A stretch of DNA of 64,000 nt, taken from the NCBI GenBank assembly GCA_030147505.1, contig JASBVG010000037.1, positions 1-64,000 of the forward strand. Reading direction: 5' to 3'. Position numbers and translations under genes: made by a program. Below are positions 33,487 through 42,683 of the stretch, piece by piece. How positions within the stretch are numbered: position 1 is the first letter of the stretch; every line of letters begins with the position of its first letter. The notes under the pieces are model-generated. The model had not been told where the DNA came from. It saw nothing but the letters and a program-made list of their open reading frames with translations, and did no database searches. This stretch comes from Tardiphaga sp. (lineage in GTDB: Bacteria > Pseudomonadota > Alphaproteobacteria > Rhizobiales > Xanthobacteraceae).

Positions 33487-36468
33487 ATGCCCTTCTCCGC
33501 TCCCTATGCCTCCGACGACACCACCATCGCCGCTACGCTTCTGGCCGAGGCGAGACTGACGCCGGACCGGGAAGCCCGCATCGATGCCACGGCGTCGCGG
33601 CTCATCGCGGCGATCCGCGCCCGGGACGACCGCTTCGGCGGCGTCGAGGACATGCTGCGGGAATACGCGCTTTCGACCAGGGAGGGTCTCGCACTGATGG
33701 TGCTGGCCGAGGCGCTGCTGCGCGTGCCCGATGGGCGCACGGCGGATGCCTTCATCGAGGACAAGCTGGCGGATGGCGATTTCATCCATCACGAAACGAA
33801 ATCGAGTGCGTTCCTGGTCAATGCCTCCGCCTGGGCGCTCGGCCTGTCGCAGCGCGCGATCCAGCCTGGCGAAACACCTCAAGGCACGCTCGGCCGGCTC
33901 GCCAAGCGCATCGGTCTTCCCGCGGTGCGCGCGGCCACGCGTCAGGCAATGCGGCTGATGGGCAGCCATTTCGTCCTCGGCGAGACCATCGGCGATGCAC
34001 TGGCGCGCGCGCGCAAGGCCAGCGAGCGCGCGCCCCGCTACTCCTACGACATGCTCGGCGAAGGCGCCCGCACGGCGGAGGATGCCCAGCGCTATTACGA
34101 CTCATATGCCGCCGCCATCGACGCCATCGGCCGCGCCGCCGGCGACAAGCCCCTGCCCGACCGACCGGGCATCTCCGTAAAACTCTCCGCATTGCATCCG
34201 CGCTTCGAGGCCGTGAGCCGCGGGCGGGTGATGGCGGAGCTGGTGCCGCGTCTGATCGCGCTGGCACAGCAGGCCAAGCGCTACGATCTCAACTTCACCG
34301 TCGATGCGGAGGAAGCCGACCGACTCGAACTCTCCCTCGACATCATCGACGCCGCCCTCGCCGATGTATCGCTATCCGAGTGGAACGGCTTCGGCCTTGC
34401 GATCCAGGCCTACCAGAAGCGCTGCATCGATGTGATCGATCACATCGATGCGCTTGCGCGCAAGCACGATCGCCGGCTTATGGTGCGGCTCGTCAAGGGG
34501 GCCTATTGGGACACCGAGGTCAAACGCGCGCAGGAGCGCGGGCTGGATGGCTATCCCGTCTTCACCCGCAAGGCGATGACGGATCTCAACTACATCGCTT
34601 GCGCACGCAAGCTGCTAACGCTGCGACCGCGCATCTTCCCGCAACTCGCGACGCATAATGCGCTGACGGTGGCGACGATCCTCGAACTCGCCGATGGCGA
34701 CGGCTACGAATTCCAGCGCCTGCATGGCATGGGCGACGCGCTCTACGCGCAGCTCGGCAAGGACCGGCCGGACATCCGCTGGCGCACTTACGCGCCGGTC
34801 GGCAGTCATCGCGACCTACTCGCTTATCTGGTGCGGCGATTGCTGGAGAACGGCGCGAACTCGTCCTTCGTGGCCATCGCAGCCGATGAGAGCGTACCCG
34901 TTTCGGCCTTGCTGCAGCGGCCGGCGGATCAGATCGGCAGCGCAGCTCGAGCGAACCACGCACATATTCCATTGCCGCGCGATCTCTACGGCGCCGAGCG
35001 CACGAACTCATCCGGGATCGAGTTTGGCGAGCGCAAGGCGCTGGACCAGCTGCTTGCGGATGTCGCGACGAGCAAGCTGGAGACGAAGCCGACCCCTTAT
35101 GCGACGACCGAGCAAGCCAACAAGACGATCGCCGATGCCGCGGCGGGTTTTGCTGCGTGGAGCCGAACATCCGCGGACATGCGGGCTGCGATACTGACGC
35201 GCGCCGCCGACCTGCTCGAAACGCGCCACGCCTCCTTCATCGCCCTGTTGCAACACGAGGGCGGCAAGACGCTGGACGATGCTTTGGGAGAAGTACGCGA
35301 AGCCGCCGACTTCTGTCGCTATTATGCCGCGCAGGGCCGCAAGCTGTTCGGCGCAGGCGAAACCATGCCGGGCCCGACCGGAGAGAGCAATGTGCTGACG
35401 CTCCGCGGCCGCGGCGTGTTCGTCGCCATCTCGCCATGGAATTTCCCACTGGCGATCTTCCTCGGCCAGATTGCTGCGGCACTGATGGCCGGCAATGCGG
35501 TAGTCGCCAAACCCGCCGAGCAGACACCGCGCGTGGCAGCCATGGCAATCGCGCTGCTCCATGAATCGGGCGTGCCGGCACATGCGCTACATGTCGTACA
35601 GGGCGACGGCCGCATCGGAGCGACACTGGTCGAACATCCCGCCATCGCTGGCGTCGTCTTCACCGGCTCCACCGAGGTGGCGCGCACGATCAACCGCACG
35701 CTCGCCGCCAAGGATGGCCCGATCGTGCCTGTTATCGCCGAGACCGGCGGCATCAATGCGATGATCGTCGATGCGACCGCACTCCCCGAGCAGGTCGCCG
35801 ACGACGTCGTGACTTCTGCTTTCCGCTCCGCAGGCCAGCGCTGTTCAGCGCTGCGGCTGCTGTTCCTGCAGGATGACGTTGCCGATCGCATGATCGAGAT
35901 GATCATCGGAGCTGCACGCGAGTTGAAGATCGGCGACCCCGTTGATCCTGCGGTGCATGTCGGGCCTGTGATCGATGCCGAAGCGAAACAGAAACTCGAT
36001 GTGCATATCGCACGGATGAAGGGCGAAGCGCGCCTGCTCCATGCGGGCGCCGCACCTTCCGGCAATTTCGTCGCGCCGCATGTGTTCGAACTCGCGAGCG
36101 CGCGGCAGCTCACAGAGGAAGTGTTCGGCCCAGTCCTGCATGTGGTGCGCTATCGTGCCGCGGATTTTGACCGCGTGCTAAGCGACATCGCGGCCACCGG
36201 CTTCGGCCTCACCCTCGGCATCCATTCACGCATCGACGACATGATCGAGCGAACCATTGTCCATCTGCCCGTCGGGAATATCTATGTGAATCGCAACATG
36301 ATCGGCGCCGTTGTCGGCGTGCAGCCGTTCGGCGGCTTCGGCCTTTCGGGCACCGGCCCGAAAGCCGGCGGCCCGCACTATCTCGCGCGCTTCGCCACGG
36401 AGCAGACGGTGAGCATCAACACTGCAGCAGCAGGTGGCAATGCAGCATTGATGACAGCGAACGACTAG
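33487..36468 (+). CDS. putA: Bifunctional proline dehydrogenase / P5C dehydrogenase PutA
   Basis: 993 residues from ATG 33487 (an ATG at 33445 is equally possible). PutA oxidises proline to P5C with FAD and then to glutamate with NAD, channelling the intermediate, at the inner face of the membrane. The proline dehydrogenase barrel is recognisable by YSYDMLGEGARTAEDAQRYY, SVKLSALHPRFE, VDAEEADRLELSLDI, RLVKGAYWDTEVKRAQ and TYAPVGSHRDLLAYLVRRLLENGANSSFV. The aldehyde dehydrogenase part has ISPWNFPLAIF, GFTGSTEVAR-like VVFTGSTEVA, and the catalytic cysteine in SAGQRCSALR. The E. coli-type N-terminal ribbon-helix-helix repressor domain is missing, which agrees with regulation by the divergent Lrp-type gene. 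Confidence 0.95.
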   Translation: MPFSAPYASDDTTIAATLLAEARLTPDREARIDATASRLIAAIRARDDRFGGVEDMLREYALSTREGLALMVLAEALLRVPDGRTADAFIEDKLADGDFIHHETKSSAFLVNASAWALGLSQRAIQPGETPQGTLGRLAKRIGLPAVRAATRQAMRLMGSHFVLGETIGDALARARKASERAPRYSYDMLGEGARTAEDAQRYYDSYAAAIDAIGRAAGDKPLPDRPGISVKLSALHPRFEAVSRGRVMAELVPRLIALAQQAKRYDLNFTVDAEEADRLELSLDIIDAALADVSLSEWNGFGLAIQAYQKRCIDVIDHIDALARKHDRRLMVRLVKGAYWDTEVKRAQERGLDGYPVFTRKAMTDLNYIACARKLLTLRPRIFPQLATHNALTVATILELADGDGYEFQRLHGMGDALYAQLGKDRPDIRWRTYAPVGSHRDLLAYLVRRLLENGANSSFVAIAADESVPVSALLQRPADQIGSAARANHAHIPLPRDLYGAERTNSSGIEFGERKALDQLLADVATSKLETKPTPYATTEQANKTIADAAAGFAAWSRTSADMRAAILTRAADLLETRHASFIALLQHEGGKTLDDALGEVREAADFCRYYAAQGRKLFGAGETMPGPTGESNVLTLRGRGVFVAISPWNFPLAIFLGQIAAALMAGNAVVAKPAEQTPRVAAMAIALLHESGVPAHALHVVQGDGRIGATLVEHPAIAGVVFTGSTEVARTINRTLAAKDGPIVPVIAETGGINAMIVDATALPEQVADDVVTSAFRSAGQRCSALRLLFLQDDVADRMIEMIIGAARELKIGDPVDPAVHVGPVIDAEAKQKLDVHIARMKGEARLLHAGAAPSGNFVAPHVFELASARQLTEEVFGPVLHVVRYRAADFDRVLSDIAATGFGLTLGIHSRIDDMIERTIVHLPVGNIYVNRNMIGAVVGVQPFGGFGLSGTGPKAGGPHYLARFATEQTVSINTAAAGGNAALMTAND

Positions 36469-36594
36469 CGCCGCAGCGTCCCATTTCCGGCCGTTGCATC
36501 CCCACTGCAAGATGGTTCAAATGCGCCGCTGGAGTCGCCGTGGAATTAAATTCCGGCAGACGGCAGGAACAACAATTGCTTTGGGAGTGACGCG

Positions 36595-37800
36595 ATGGAA
36601 GACGGTTTGTTCAAGGGGCTCAAGGTTCTGGATTGCGCGAGCTTCATCGCCGCACCGGCTGCAGCCACTGTTCTGTCCGACTTCGGCGCCGATGTCATCA
36701 AGATCGAGCCACCCGGCGCAGGCGACCCCTATCGCAACCTGCCCAACCTCCCCGGCTATCCCAGGAGCGAGCACAACTACGCCTGGATGATGGAGAGCCG
36801 CAACAAGAAGAGCCTCGCGCTCGATCTCGCCAAGCCGGAAGGCCGCGAGGTGCTCTACAAGCTCGTTGCCGAAGCCGACGTCTTCATCACCAATTTTCCG
36901 CCGCCGGTGCGCAAAAAGCTGAAGATCGCCTATGACGACATCGCGCCGTTGAACGACCGGCTCATCTATGCCTGCTTCACCGGCTATGGCGACAAGGGCG
37001 CCGAGGCCGACAAGCCCGGCTTCGACTCCACCGCTTGGTGGGCGCGCTCCGGCATGATGGATCTCGTCCGTGCCGATGAGGACACCGTGCCGGCACGTTC
37101 GATCGCCGGCATGGGCGACCATCCCTGCGCCATGGCGCTCTACGGCGCCATCGTCACCGCGCTCTACAAGCGCGAGAAGACCGGCAAGGGCTGCCAGGTG
37201 AAATCCAACCTGATGGCCAATGGCGTGTGGTCGTCGAGCGTGCTGGCGCAGGCGAAGCTGTGCGGCGCGACCTTCGAGAAGCGCCGCGGTCGCCACGAGG
37301 CGCTTAATGCCGTGACCAATCACTACCGTTGCCGCGACGGCCGCTGGATCATGCTGTCACTGCTGGCCGAAGAGCGGCAGTGGCCCGCCTTCACCAAGTG
37401 CCTCGAGCGCGAGGACCTGTTCGACGATCCACGCTTTGCCACTAAGCCGGATCGCCATGCCAATTCGGTCGAACTGATCAAGATCCTCGACGGCGTCTTT
37501 GCCAAGCGCGATTTCGCCGACTGGCGCCAGCGTCTCGACGGTCAGGGTCTGGTGTTCGGTTTCGTCGGCATCCTCGACGACATTCCGCACGATCAGCAGA
37601 TGAAGGACAATGACGTCCTTGTGCCATTCGAGAATTCGGACATCCTCACCATCAACAGCCCGATCTGGGTCGGCGGCGAAACCAAGCGGAAGCCACGTTT
37701 GCCGCCCTCGCTCGGCCAGCACAGCGACGAGATCCTTCGCGGCATGGGCTATGACGATCACCAGATCGAAAGGCTGAGGGCCGCGGGAGCCGTGCAGTAA
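36595..37800 (+). CDS. CaiB/BaiF-family CoA transferase
   Basis: 401 residues, full family length. N-terminal blocks LKVLDCASFIAAPAAATVLSDFGADVIKIEPPGAGD and LALDLAKPEGREVLYKLVAEADVFITNFPP; catalytic aspartate D144 in KPGFDSTAWWARSGMMD. The alanine- and tryptophan-rich region after the aspartate and the GMGDHPCAMALYGAIVTALYKREKTG block are typical of the larger transferases. It differs clearly from the 364-residue homologue at 16437. GGGAGT precedes the ATG. It stands alone after putA, and donor and acceptor acids are unknown. Confidence 0.87.
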   Translation: MEDGLFKGLKVLDCASFIAAPAAATVLSDFGADVIKIEPPGAGDPYRNLPNLPGYPRSEHNYAWMMESRNKKSLALDLAKPEGREVLYKLVAEADVFITNFPPPVRKKLKIAYDDIAPLNDRLIYACFTGYGDKGAEADKPGFDSTAWWARSGMMDLVRADEDTVPARSIAGMGDHPCAMALYGAIVTALYKREKTGKGCQVKSNLMANGVWSSSVLAQAKLCGATFEKRRGRHEALNAVTNHYRCRDGRWIMLSLLAEERQWPAFTKCLEREDLFDDPRFATKPDRHANSVELIKILDGVFAKRDFADWRQRLDGQGLVFGFVGILDDIPHDQQMKDNDVLVPFENSDILTINSPIWVGGETKRKPRLPPSLGQHSDEILRGMGYDDHQIERLRAAGAVQ

Positions 37801-37813
37801 AACCCCTTCCTTA

Positions 37814-37842
37814 GCCTCTCCCCGCTCTTGCGCGGGAGAGGC
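37814..37842. terminator. GC-rich hairpin between convergent genes
   Basis: GCCTCTCCC (37814-37822) pairs with GGGAGAGGC (37834-37842), extended by GC/GC toward the loop, and flanking TTA/CCAA. It sits 13 bases after the CoA transferase stop and 17 bases after (in minus orientation) the small peptide gene. Probably a shared terminator or a REP-type hairpin. Confidence 0.5.
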
Positions 37843-37859
37843 CAAGGCCTGCGCGGGGT

Positions 37860-38018
37860 CTATCGCCCCAGCAACCACCCGAAGAAGCCCAGCCCGAGCA
37901 GCACCGCAACGGCCACCGCCCAAACGCTGACCCGGATCGCGCTCCCTGTCTGCCTGGCGCTCTCGTTCTCGTTGATGACGGCTTCCCGATCCTTGATCTC
38001 TTTTTCCGTCTCGTTCAT
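37860..38018 (-). CDS. Small membrane protein (52 aa) coupled to the CxxCH protein gene
   Basis: A 52-residue product reading MNETEKEIKDREAVINENES, then a basic ARQTGSAIR, then one transmembrane helix (about 30-51, VSVWAVAVAVLLGLGFFGWL) ending LGR. The charged N-terminal helix followed by a C-terminal membrane anchor is a tail-anchored layout. The ATG lies 13 bases after the stop codon of the upstream gene on the same strand, with GGGGAC as a possible ribosome site, so the two are probably one transcript. Found by reading the gap directly. No family recognised. Confidence 0.6.
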   Translation of the reverse strand: MNETEKEIKDREAVINENESARQTGSAIRVSVWAVAVAVLLGLGFFGWLLGR

Positions 38019-38031
38019 CGCCCAGTCCCCG

Positions 38032-39525
38032 TCACTTTACAAAACACATGCCGATGCGCGACGCCTTGTCGTCCTCCACCGGCTGGCACGACAGTCCCTC
38101 GGCACAGGTCCATGACGCGAAACTGGCATCGAGCCGCCCCTTCGCGTCGCGGCGGTAGCAGGTCGCGCCCCAGCCGTCATTGACCGAATGTCCTGCGAGT
38201 TCGCGACTGCCGCGCATCTGCGGCCGATCGGAGAATCCCCGTGAAAAGTCCGGCACCTTCCCATCGCGCATCGACATGACGATGGCGCGACGGCGGGGCT
38301 GGTCGCCGATGAAATGCGGCGATGCGGGCACAGCGCCCTGCACCATCTGCGCTGCCAGTGAATCCACGCCGGTGAAATGAAAACCGCCTATCCCGCGTAT
38401 CTGATGGCAGCCCCCGCAGGTGATGTCGCTGAGGCGGCGCGCAAAGCCGGCCGGCGAGCGGATATTCTCAAGCGCGCCATCCTGCGCCGCCTGCGCCAGC
38501 GCGGCGACGACGTCGCCCTCGGTGAACAGCCCGTTGCCTTTGCCGTCCGCCATCAGGCCGAAAGCCGGCTGCAGCGCCGACGGCGCAAAGCCCACCGGAG
38601 TCGCGGCCAGCGACGTGGTGGCGAGAAACCGTTCGGGGATCAGCAGCGTGCCGCGATCGAAGGCGCTGAGATTGGCGGGCGTGAGCAGCCAGTCGCGAAA
38701 CGCCCGGCCAAGCGCGGCATCCGTGAGGAGCCTGTCGCGATCGATCTGGTTCTCCATCGGCGCCTCGCGAAACGACTGTGTGGACGCGTCGCGGCGAAAC
38801 ACCTTCTGCAAGTAGTCGGTGCGGAACTCCGCCGCTTCGGATTTCGGCCGATGGGAGATCTGCAGGTTGGTCTCGATGCGATCGATCTGCGCGGCATCGA
38901 TCGTTGCCAGCGCGCCGTTATGCGCGATCAGGCGAGCGGCAAGCGCAGCGCCGGTTTCGGTGAAAGCCGATGCTGCCAGCCAGCGCGCCGCGAGATCGGC
39001 GCAGGTCGTGCGCTCCTGCGGCAGTTTCGCATGCAGCACCAGATTGAGCGTCATCGGCAAACGCGGCGGCGCATTGCCGGCACTTGTGCGGGTCAGCCGG
39101 TAGATCAGCCGGATCTCGCCGCAGGTTTCCGGTGCGACATAGGCGCGGTCCATGCGATTGACGATGCCGGCCAGCACGAAGCGGGTGTCCGGCGACGCGA
39201 GCATGGCCTGGTCGAACAGCAGCACGTCATGGCCAGCGCCGACACCGATGCTCTCATTCGGCGTGCGCTTGCGGTGATCGGCGAGATAGTTTGCGAAGGC
39301 ATCGTCCAGTGCCGCCCGCACCGGCGCCATGGCAGGCAAAGCGAACAATGCGTCATTGGCGATGGGCGCTGGAGTGGCAGGCGCCAGCATCTGCGCGAGA
39401 CCGAAGCGCGATGTCTCCAGCGCGTGCAAAGCTGGCGCATCGGAGACGGCGAGTTGCCCCTCCGCCCGCGCGGCCAGCGGCGCGAGGCAAAGCAACACGG
39501 CAAGCAGGCGAGATCGAAGTCGCAC
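38032..39525 (-). CDS. Exported protein with a c-type heme motif (CxxCH)
   Basis: 497 residues, signal peptide about 1-21 (LLAVLLCLAPLAARA). A single CGGCHQ heme-c motif occurs late (near residue 373, RRLSDITCGGCHQIRGIGGFHFTG), in a context typical of DUF1592/di-heme-like surface or periplasmic proteins. Earlier stretches include RFVLAGIVNRMDRAYVAPETCGEIRLIYRLTR and HDVLLFDQAMLASPDTRFVLAG. The C-terminus has four more cysteines (TCYRRDAKG..., WTCAEGLSCQPV, GMCFVK). A periplasmic electron-transfer or oxidoreductase role is plausible but no defined family could be assigned. It shares a transcript with a 52-residue membrane peptide. Confidence 0.72.
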   Translation of the reverse strand: MRLRSRLLAVLLCLAPLAARAEGQLAVSDAPALHALETSRFGLAQMLAPATPAPIANDALFALPAMAPVRAALDDAFANYLADHRKRTPNESIGVGAGHDVLLFDQAMLASPDTRFVLAGIVNRMDRAYVAPETCGEIRLIYRLTRTSAGNAPPRLPMTLNLVLHAKLPQERTTCADLAARWLAASAFTETGAALAARLIAHNGALATIDAAQIDRIETNLQISHRPKSEAAEFRTDYLQKVFRRDASTQSFREAPMENQIDRDRLLTDAALGRAFRDWLLTPANLSAFDRGTLLIPERFLATTSLAATPVGFAPSALQPAFGLMADGKGNGLFTEGDVVAALAQAAQDGALENIRSPAGFARRLSDITCGGCHQIRGIGGFHFTGVDSLAAQMVQGAVPASPHFIGDQPRRRAIVMSMRDGKVPDFSRGFSDRPQMRGSRELAGHSVNDGWGATCYRRDAKGRLDASFASWTCAEGLSCQPVEDDKASRIGMCFVK

Positions 39526-39616
39526 GGCACCATCCCGACAGGTCAGAACGCGAGGCTAGCGCAAAACAAAGGCCGCTGCACGGGCAGCGGCCTCGTCAAA
39601 TGCAATGGGAGACGGA

Positions 39617-40510
39617 TCAGCGCGCGACGATCAGGCCGCGGCTGGTGACCACCGTCCAGCGGCCGTCCTGCTTGCGCACCGCATCGACGCGGCCGAGGCC
39701 GGGAACGGGATCGCCGGGATAGACCTCGAACACGCCCTGGCGGCTTTCGATGGTGGCGCCGCCGCCGGCGACATCGAGGATGCGCCAGCCTTCGACAGTC
39801 GGCAGACGGGCGACTTCAGGCTTCGGTGCAGGGGTCGGCGTGGTGTTGATAGAGCCCGTCACTTCCTTTGCGGGGGCGGAGGCGACCGGTGCAGGCGCGG
39901 GAGCAGCTGCCGGAGGAGCCGGCGGCGCGGTGCGCAGCTTCTCGACGGCTTCGTTCAGCTTGGCGATCTTGGCGTTGGGCTCGGCCTGCGCCTTCTCGAT
40001 CTTGTCGAGGCGATCGTTGAATTTTGCCCGCGCGGCAGCAGTGGCCTTGCCGGCCTTGTCGGCATCGGCCTTCAGCGCAGCGACCTCGCTTTCGAGACGA
40101 TTGATATGCTCTTCGAGCGCAAGGGTGGTCGCCTTGCCGTCATCGGCCGCAAGCAGCTTGCCGAGGCCCGATGTCGCCATGGTTCCACCGACCGCGCCGA
40201 CGGTGATGCCGATCGCGATCATCGCGGCGATCGCCAGCATGCGCGCGGTGCCGCTCTTCTGCTCCTGCTCGCTGCGCGGCTCGGCATTGACCATGTCTTC
40301 CCACGAACGCTCGCGCCTGTGATCGTCGCGCTGCGCGCCGTCCAGCGTCGGCCCCATCAGCGTGATGCGGCCGGGCGCGCCGAGCTTCGGCGCTTCCTTC
40401 TTCGCGCCGCCGGCGCCCTGCCCGGGCACCAGTCCCGGCGAGTCCACATGCCTGTTGCCGGCCTGGTCGCCGCTCTGGTCAGGGGTGAAATCGGCGCTGT
40501 GCTCGCTCAC
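39617..40510 (-). CDS. Inner-membrane coiled-coil protein of unknown function
   Basis: 297 residues from a GTG start with GGAG upstream. Layout: ~90-residue charged cytosolic N-terminus, one transmembrane helix (about 91-112, MLAIAAMIAIGITVGAVGG), a coiled coil (about 128-195, EEHINRLESEVAALKADADKAGKATAAARAKFNDRLDKIEKAQ), a proline/alanine-rich linker (APPAPPAAAPAPAPVASAPA), and a compact C-terminal beta domain (VEGWRILDVAGGGATIESRQGVFEVYPGDPVPGLGRVDAVRKQDGRWTVVTSRG). The C-terminal domain recalls PilP/secretin-associated modules, with no firm match. Probably a periplasmic scaffold. Common in related genomes, function unknown. Confidence 0.7.
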   Translation of the reverse strand: MSEHSADFTPDQSGDQAGNRHVDSPGLVPGQGAGGAKKEAPKLGAPGRITLMGPTLDGAQRDDHRRERSWEDMVNAEPRSEQEQKSGTARMLAIAAMIAIGITVGAVGGTMATSGLGKLLAADDGKATTLALEEHINRLESEVAALKADADKAGKATAAARAKFNDRLDKIEKAQAEPNAKIAKLNEAVEKLRTAPPAPPAAAPAPAPVASAPAKEVTGSINTTPTPAPKPEVARLPTVEGWRILDVAGGGATIESRQGVFEVYPGDPVPGLGRVDAVRKQDGRWTVVTSRGLIVAR

Positions 40511-40677
40511 GGTAAAAGTCTCCAGGATCGTTCAACCTTTTGGTAACTTTCATTGCTTGCCAAATTCTTACCCGCGCGCCTGCTTACGAAAATTCACCTC
40601 TCGTCCGGACCGGTGCCGCGCTTGACCCTGTCGCAAGCCCGCCGCACAACGGACGCGACGAAAACACAGGAAACGCC

Positions 40678-41289
40678 ATGAAACTCTACGATTCCATCGG
40701 CCCGAACCCGCGCGTGGTGCGCATTTTCCTGGCCGAAAAAGGCATCAGCCTGCCCGTGCAGACCGTCGATCTGGCTGCCGGCGAGAACCGCGAAGCCGCG
40801 CATCTGGCGCGCAATCCACACGGCCAGATGCCGACGCTCGAACTGGATGACGGCAGTTTCCTGTCGGAAACGGTGGCGATCTGCGAATATTTCGAGGAAA
40901 TGCAGCCGCAGCCGGCGCTGATCGGCACCACGCCGGCCGAACGGGCCGAAGCGCGGATGTGGCGGCAGCGTATCGATCTCAACATCTGCCAGCACATTGC
41001 CAATGGCTATCGTTTCGCCGAAGGCCTCAAGCGGTTCGAGACACGCATCGTCTGCGTGCCCGAAGGCGCGCCGGGGCTGAAGAAGATCGCGATGGACCGA
41101 CTCAAATGGCTCGACGGCCAGATGGGCGACAAGCCGTTCATCGCCGGCAGCCGCTTCACCATGGCCGATATCGTGCTCTATTGCTGGCTCGATTTCGCCG
41201 ACAAGGTCGGCCAGCCCTGGGACCGCGGGCTCACGAAGATCGCGGCGTGGTTCGAGCGGGTGGGACAGAGGGAAACGGTGAAGGCATAA
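40678..41289 (+). CDS. Glutathione S-transferase family protein
   Basis: 203 residues. N-terminal thioredoxin-like domain: MKLYDSIGPNPRVVRIFLAEKGI, the cis-proline in GQMPTLELDDGSFLSETVAICEYFEE. C-terminal helical domain with GSRFTMADIVLYCWLDFA, the N-capping box. It would conjugate or reduce electrophiles with glutathione. The start ATG follows AGGAAACGCC; an upstream extension of the frame has no family match. The gene converges on the TPM operon with only three bases between stops. Confidence 0.88.
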   Translation: MKLYDSIGPNPRVVRIFLAEKGISLPVQTVDLAAGENREAAHLARNPHGQMPTLELDDGSFLSETVAICEYFEEMQPQPALIGTTPAERAEARMWRQRIDLNICQHIANGYRFAEGLKRFETRIVCVPEGAPGLKKIAMDRLKWLDGQMGDKPFIAGSRFTMADIVLYCWLDFADKVGQPWDRGLTKIAAWFERVGQRETVKA

Positions 41290-41292
41290 GAA

Positions 41293-41790
41293 CTACAGCA
41301 CCACCGGTGCGTCAGGCAGTTCGTTCGCGTTTGTATCGTCTCCAGGAAAATGCGCCTGGAGATGCGACGTCACGGCTTCAATGCCGGCGATGACGCCCTG
41401 CTCGAAGCGGCCAGCGCGGAAATGCGCTTCCATCATCTGGCAGATCGTTTCCCATCCGGTAGCGCCGACATGCCTGTCGATACCACGATCGACGACGATC
41501 TCGACATCGCGATCGGCCAGCAGCAAATAGATCAGCACACCGTTATTGTGCTCGGTGTCCCAGATGCGTAGCTGCGCAAACACATCGATGGCGCGCTCGC
41601 GCGCCGACTGATTGCGGAACAGCGGCGCGCCGTCGAGCGCACCTTCGACGACAAAGCGGATCTGGCCGGCATGGCTGGCCTCGGACGACGTGATGGCCCG
41701 TTCGATCCTTGCCAGCGATTGCGGCGGAAACGCCCTGCGGACACGCGAGCGATTGCCGAGTAGATGCTTGCCGATGCGTTTGAGGCTCAT
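41293..41790 (-). CDS. TPM-domain protein (second of the operon)
   Basis: 165 residues, cytosolic (no signal peptide), basic N-terminus MSLKRIGKHLLGNRSRVRRAFPP, then a TPM domain: ARIERAITSSEASHAGQIRFVVEGALDG, WDTEHNNGVLIYLLLADRDVEIVVDRGIDRHVGATGWETICQMMEAHFRAGRFEQGVIAGIEAVT. TPM folds occur in YgcG, in plant TLP18.3 phosphatase and in Psb32. Start overlaps the stop of the exported TPM gene (ATGA), so translation is coupled. The active metal site of phosphatase members is not obvious here. Part of a lemA-TPM-TPM operon. Confidence 0.82.
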   Translation of the reverse strand: MSLKRIGKHLLGNRSRVRRAFPPQSLARIERAITSSEASHAGQIRFVVEGALDGAPLFRNQSARERAIDVFAQLRIWDTEHNNGVLIYLLLADRDVEIVVDRGIDRHVGATGWETICQMMEAHFRAGRFEQGVIAGIEAVTSHLQAHFPGDDTNANELPDAPVVL

Positions 41791-42674
41791 CACCAACTCC
41801 CCGAGGCGCCGCCGCCGCCGAAACTGCCGCCCCCGCCGCTGAAACCGCCGCCGCTCGATGAACTCGAACTGCCGGATGACCACGAACCGCCGCTGCTTCG
41901 GCCGCCGGAATAACCGCCCCCGCTTGACCCGAAGGCATCGCCGATCAGGCTGATGACGCCCGCGATCACACCGAATATCAGGGCGATGGGAAAGCTGCTG
42001 AGCACAAACCACATGCCCAGCGTTACCAGCCCGCCAAAGGCAAGCGAGCCGAACAGCCGGCCGAGGATCGCGCGCAGGATGCCGCCGACAAACAGCGCGC
42101 CGAACAGGAAGAACGGCGCATATTCGAACATCTGCTCGAACACGCCGGAATCCCCGCTCCACTCGGAGCGCGCGGGCGGCGGTGGCAGCGGCTCGCCGTC
42201 GATCACCTTGATCATGCGATCGACACCAGTAGAGATGCCGCCGGCGAAATCGCCCGACTTGAATCGCGGTGCGATGGTTTCGTCGATGATACGTTTGGTC
42301 GTGACGTCCGTGAGTGCGCCCTCGAGGCCATAGCCGACCTCGATACGCAGCTTGCGGTCGTTCTTGGCGACCAGCAGGATAGCTCCGTCGTCCACCTTCT
42401 TGCGGCCGATCTTCCAGGCTTCAGCGACGCGGATGGAGAATTGTTCGATGCTTTCGGGATCGGTGGTCGGCACGATGAGGACGGCGATCTGGCTGCCCTT
42501 GCGCGCCTCGAAATCGGCGAGCGTGCCATTCAGCGTTGCCTGCTCGCCCGCTGTTAGCGTGCCGGTCTGATCGACCACACGGCCGGTCAGAGCCGGCACG
42601 GCCACCTCCGCAAACGCGCTGGCGCTGCAGCAGAACAGCAGCAGCGCCAGCAGGCCGGCTTTGACGAGCCTCAT
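41790..42674 (-). CDS. Exported TPM-domain protein (YgcG-like)
   Basis: 294 residues. Signal peptide about 1-22 (AGLLALLLFCCSASAFA); TPM domain about 28-155 with LTGRVVDQTGTLTAGEQATLNGTLADFE, VLIVPTTDPESIEQFSIRVAEAWKIGRKKVDDGAILLVAKNDRKLRIEVGYGLEG and the DETIAPRFKSGDFAGGISTGVD block; then two or three membrane helices (about 185-250) and a Gly/Ser-rich tail (GGGYSGGRSSGGSWSSGSS...). This is the YgcG/Rv-type architecture usually next to lemA. The domain is held in the periplasm. Function of the LemA-TPM pair is unresolved; roles in envelope maintenance have been proposed. Confidence 0.87.
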   Translation of the reverse strand: MRLVKAGLLALLLFCCSASAFAEVAVPALTGRVVDQTGTLTAGEQATLNGTLADFEARKGSQIAVLIVPTTDPESIEQFSIRVAEAWKIGRKKVDDGAILLVAKNDRKLRIEVGYGLEGALTDVTTKRIIDETIAPRFKSGDFAGGISTGVDRMIKVIDGEPLPPPPARSEWSGDSGVFEQMFEYAPFFLFGALFVGGILRAILGRLFGSLAFGGLVTLGMWFVLSSFPIALIFGVIAGVISLIGDAFGSSGGGYSGGRSSGGSWSSGSSSSSSGGGFSGGGGSFGGGGASGSW

Positions 42675-42683
42675 CGCGGCGCT

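Noticed and set aside
38377-39648. 423-residue plus-strand ORF
   Set aside because: Antisense to the exported CxxCH protein, which has a signal peptide and coherent sequence.
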